Assembly: GCF_900156315.1 (NCBI RefSeq)
Contig: NZ_FTNI01000013.1
Coordinates: 148,891-212,890 of the forward strand
Direction: 5' to 3'
From: Microbispora rosea
GTDB taxonomy: Bacteria; Actinomycetota; Actinomycetes; Streptosporangiales; Streptosporangiaceae
DNA length: 64,000 nucleotides
The notes below the pieces were generated by a model. That model was given only the letters and a program-made list of their open reading frames with translations, ran no database searches and had not been told where the DNA came from. Numbering within the stretch: position 1 is the first letter of the stretch; each line of letters begins with the position of its first letter. A program made the translations under genes and the position numbers. Below are positions 62,944 through 64,000 of the stretch, piece by piece.

Positions 62944-62989
62944 CGAAACCGGACCCGGCCGGACAGCGTCCGAACCGGATCCGGTTTCG
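62944..62989 (-). terminator. Terminator of the xylanase gene
   Basis: CGAAACCGGACCCGG (62944-62958) pairs with CCGGATCCGGTTTCG (62975-62989) with one mismatch and a 16-base loop. It lies 21 bases past the xylanase stop. Four copies of TCAGGGG-like octamers (62989-63013) fill the gap up to the stop codon. Confidence 0.75.
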
Positions 62990-63010
62990 TCAGGGGTCAG
63001 GGGTCAGGGG

Positions 63011-64000
<990 letters not shown>

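Overview
The window is GC-rich actinobacterial DNA. Densely packed genes on both strands, frequent GTG starts, and the gene content suggest a sporulating soil actinomycete. That content includes an ECF41-type sigma factor, several OmpR-type two-component systems, two Ser/Thr protein kinases, an LCP wall ligase, glucosyl-3-phosphoglycerate synthase, isocitrate lyase beside a RamB/ScfR-type regulator, and secreted xylanase and arabinofuranosidase. The order Streptosporangiales (for example the Nonomuraea, Microbispora or Streptosporangium group) would fit, but this is inference from gene content only. I saw no rRNA, tRNA, CRISPR array, transposase or integrase.

Layout. 1-9.4 kb: the end of a secreted Cys-rich protein, a truncated XRE/NB-ARC-like regulator, an ECF41 sigma factor divergent from a DoxX-like membrane protein across two face-to-face promoters, a receptor kinase, a one-domain voltage-gated cation channel, an HD hydrolase, an MDR oxidoreductase, and a P-loop protein / small protein / cytoplasmic subtilase operon. 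9.5-17.9 kb: cell-envelope genes (LCP protein, membrane-anchored zinc peptidase), a LysR regulator, a FolP2-type protein, a 1-kb non-coding stretch with a 16-bp tandem array, and a Cmx-like drug exporter. 17.9-24.7 kb: a PLP lyase with a two-component system, divergent from a LolA-like protein with an ABC exporter. 24.8-33 kb: a membrane protein, a second ABC exporter with two permeases preceded by a 53-residue ORF, an esterase, a second kinase, an ABC ATPase and isocitrate lyase.

33-43.4 kb is a damaged, recombined region. The last 41 bp of the RamB/ScfR-like gene recur 6 kb downstream. Between the copies lie a deleted propionyl-CoA synthetase remnant, an intact two-component/lipoprotein operon, a D,D-carboxypeptidase, a duplicated regulatory segment and a decayed MFS gene. 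A 59-bp piece of that MFS gene occurs again at 43.2 kb. A secreted GH54 arabinofuranosidase with a perfect LacI-type palindrome lies in the same area.

43.4-53.3 kb is the accessory-looking part. After GpgS and an acyl-CoA dehydrogenase comes a 636-residue protein that combines an Mrr-N-like winged helix, an alkyltransferase-like domain and a HEPN domain with an R-X4-H motif. It is followed by a frameshifted patatin, a DUF4916 Nudix-like protein, an AbiEii-type nucleotidyltransferase coupled to an unknown partner, fused fragments of an ADP-ribosylglycohydrolase and another protein, and a DUF4291 protein. This is where an undescribed defence or stress module is most likely.

53.4-64 kb: a secreted alkaline phosphatase, an ABC exporter in one operon with a secreted beta-propeller/phosphoesterase that ends at a perfect 20-bp hairpin, a glycosyltransferase/sulfotransferase pair, a HAD protein, and a GH10 xylanase with CBM2 that runs off the right edge.
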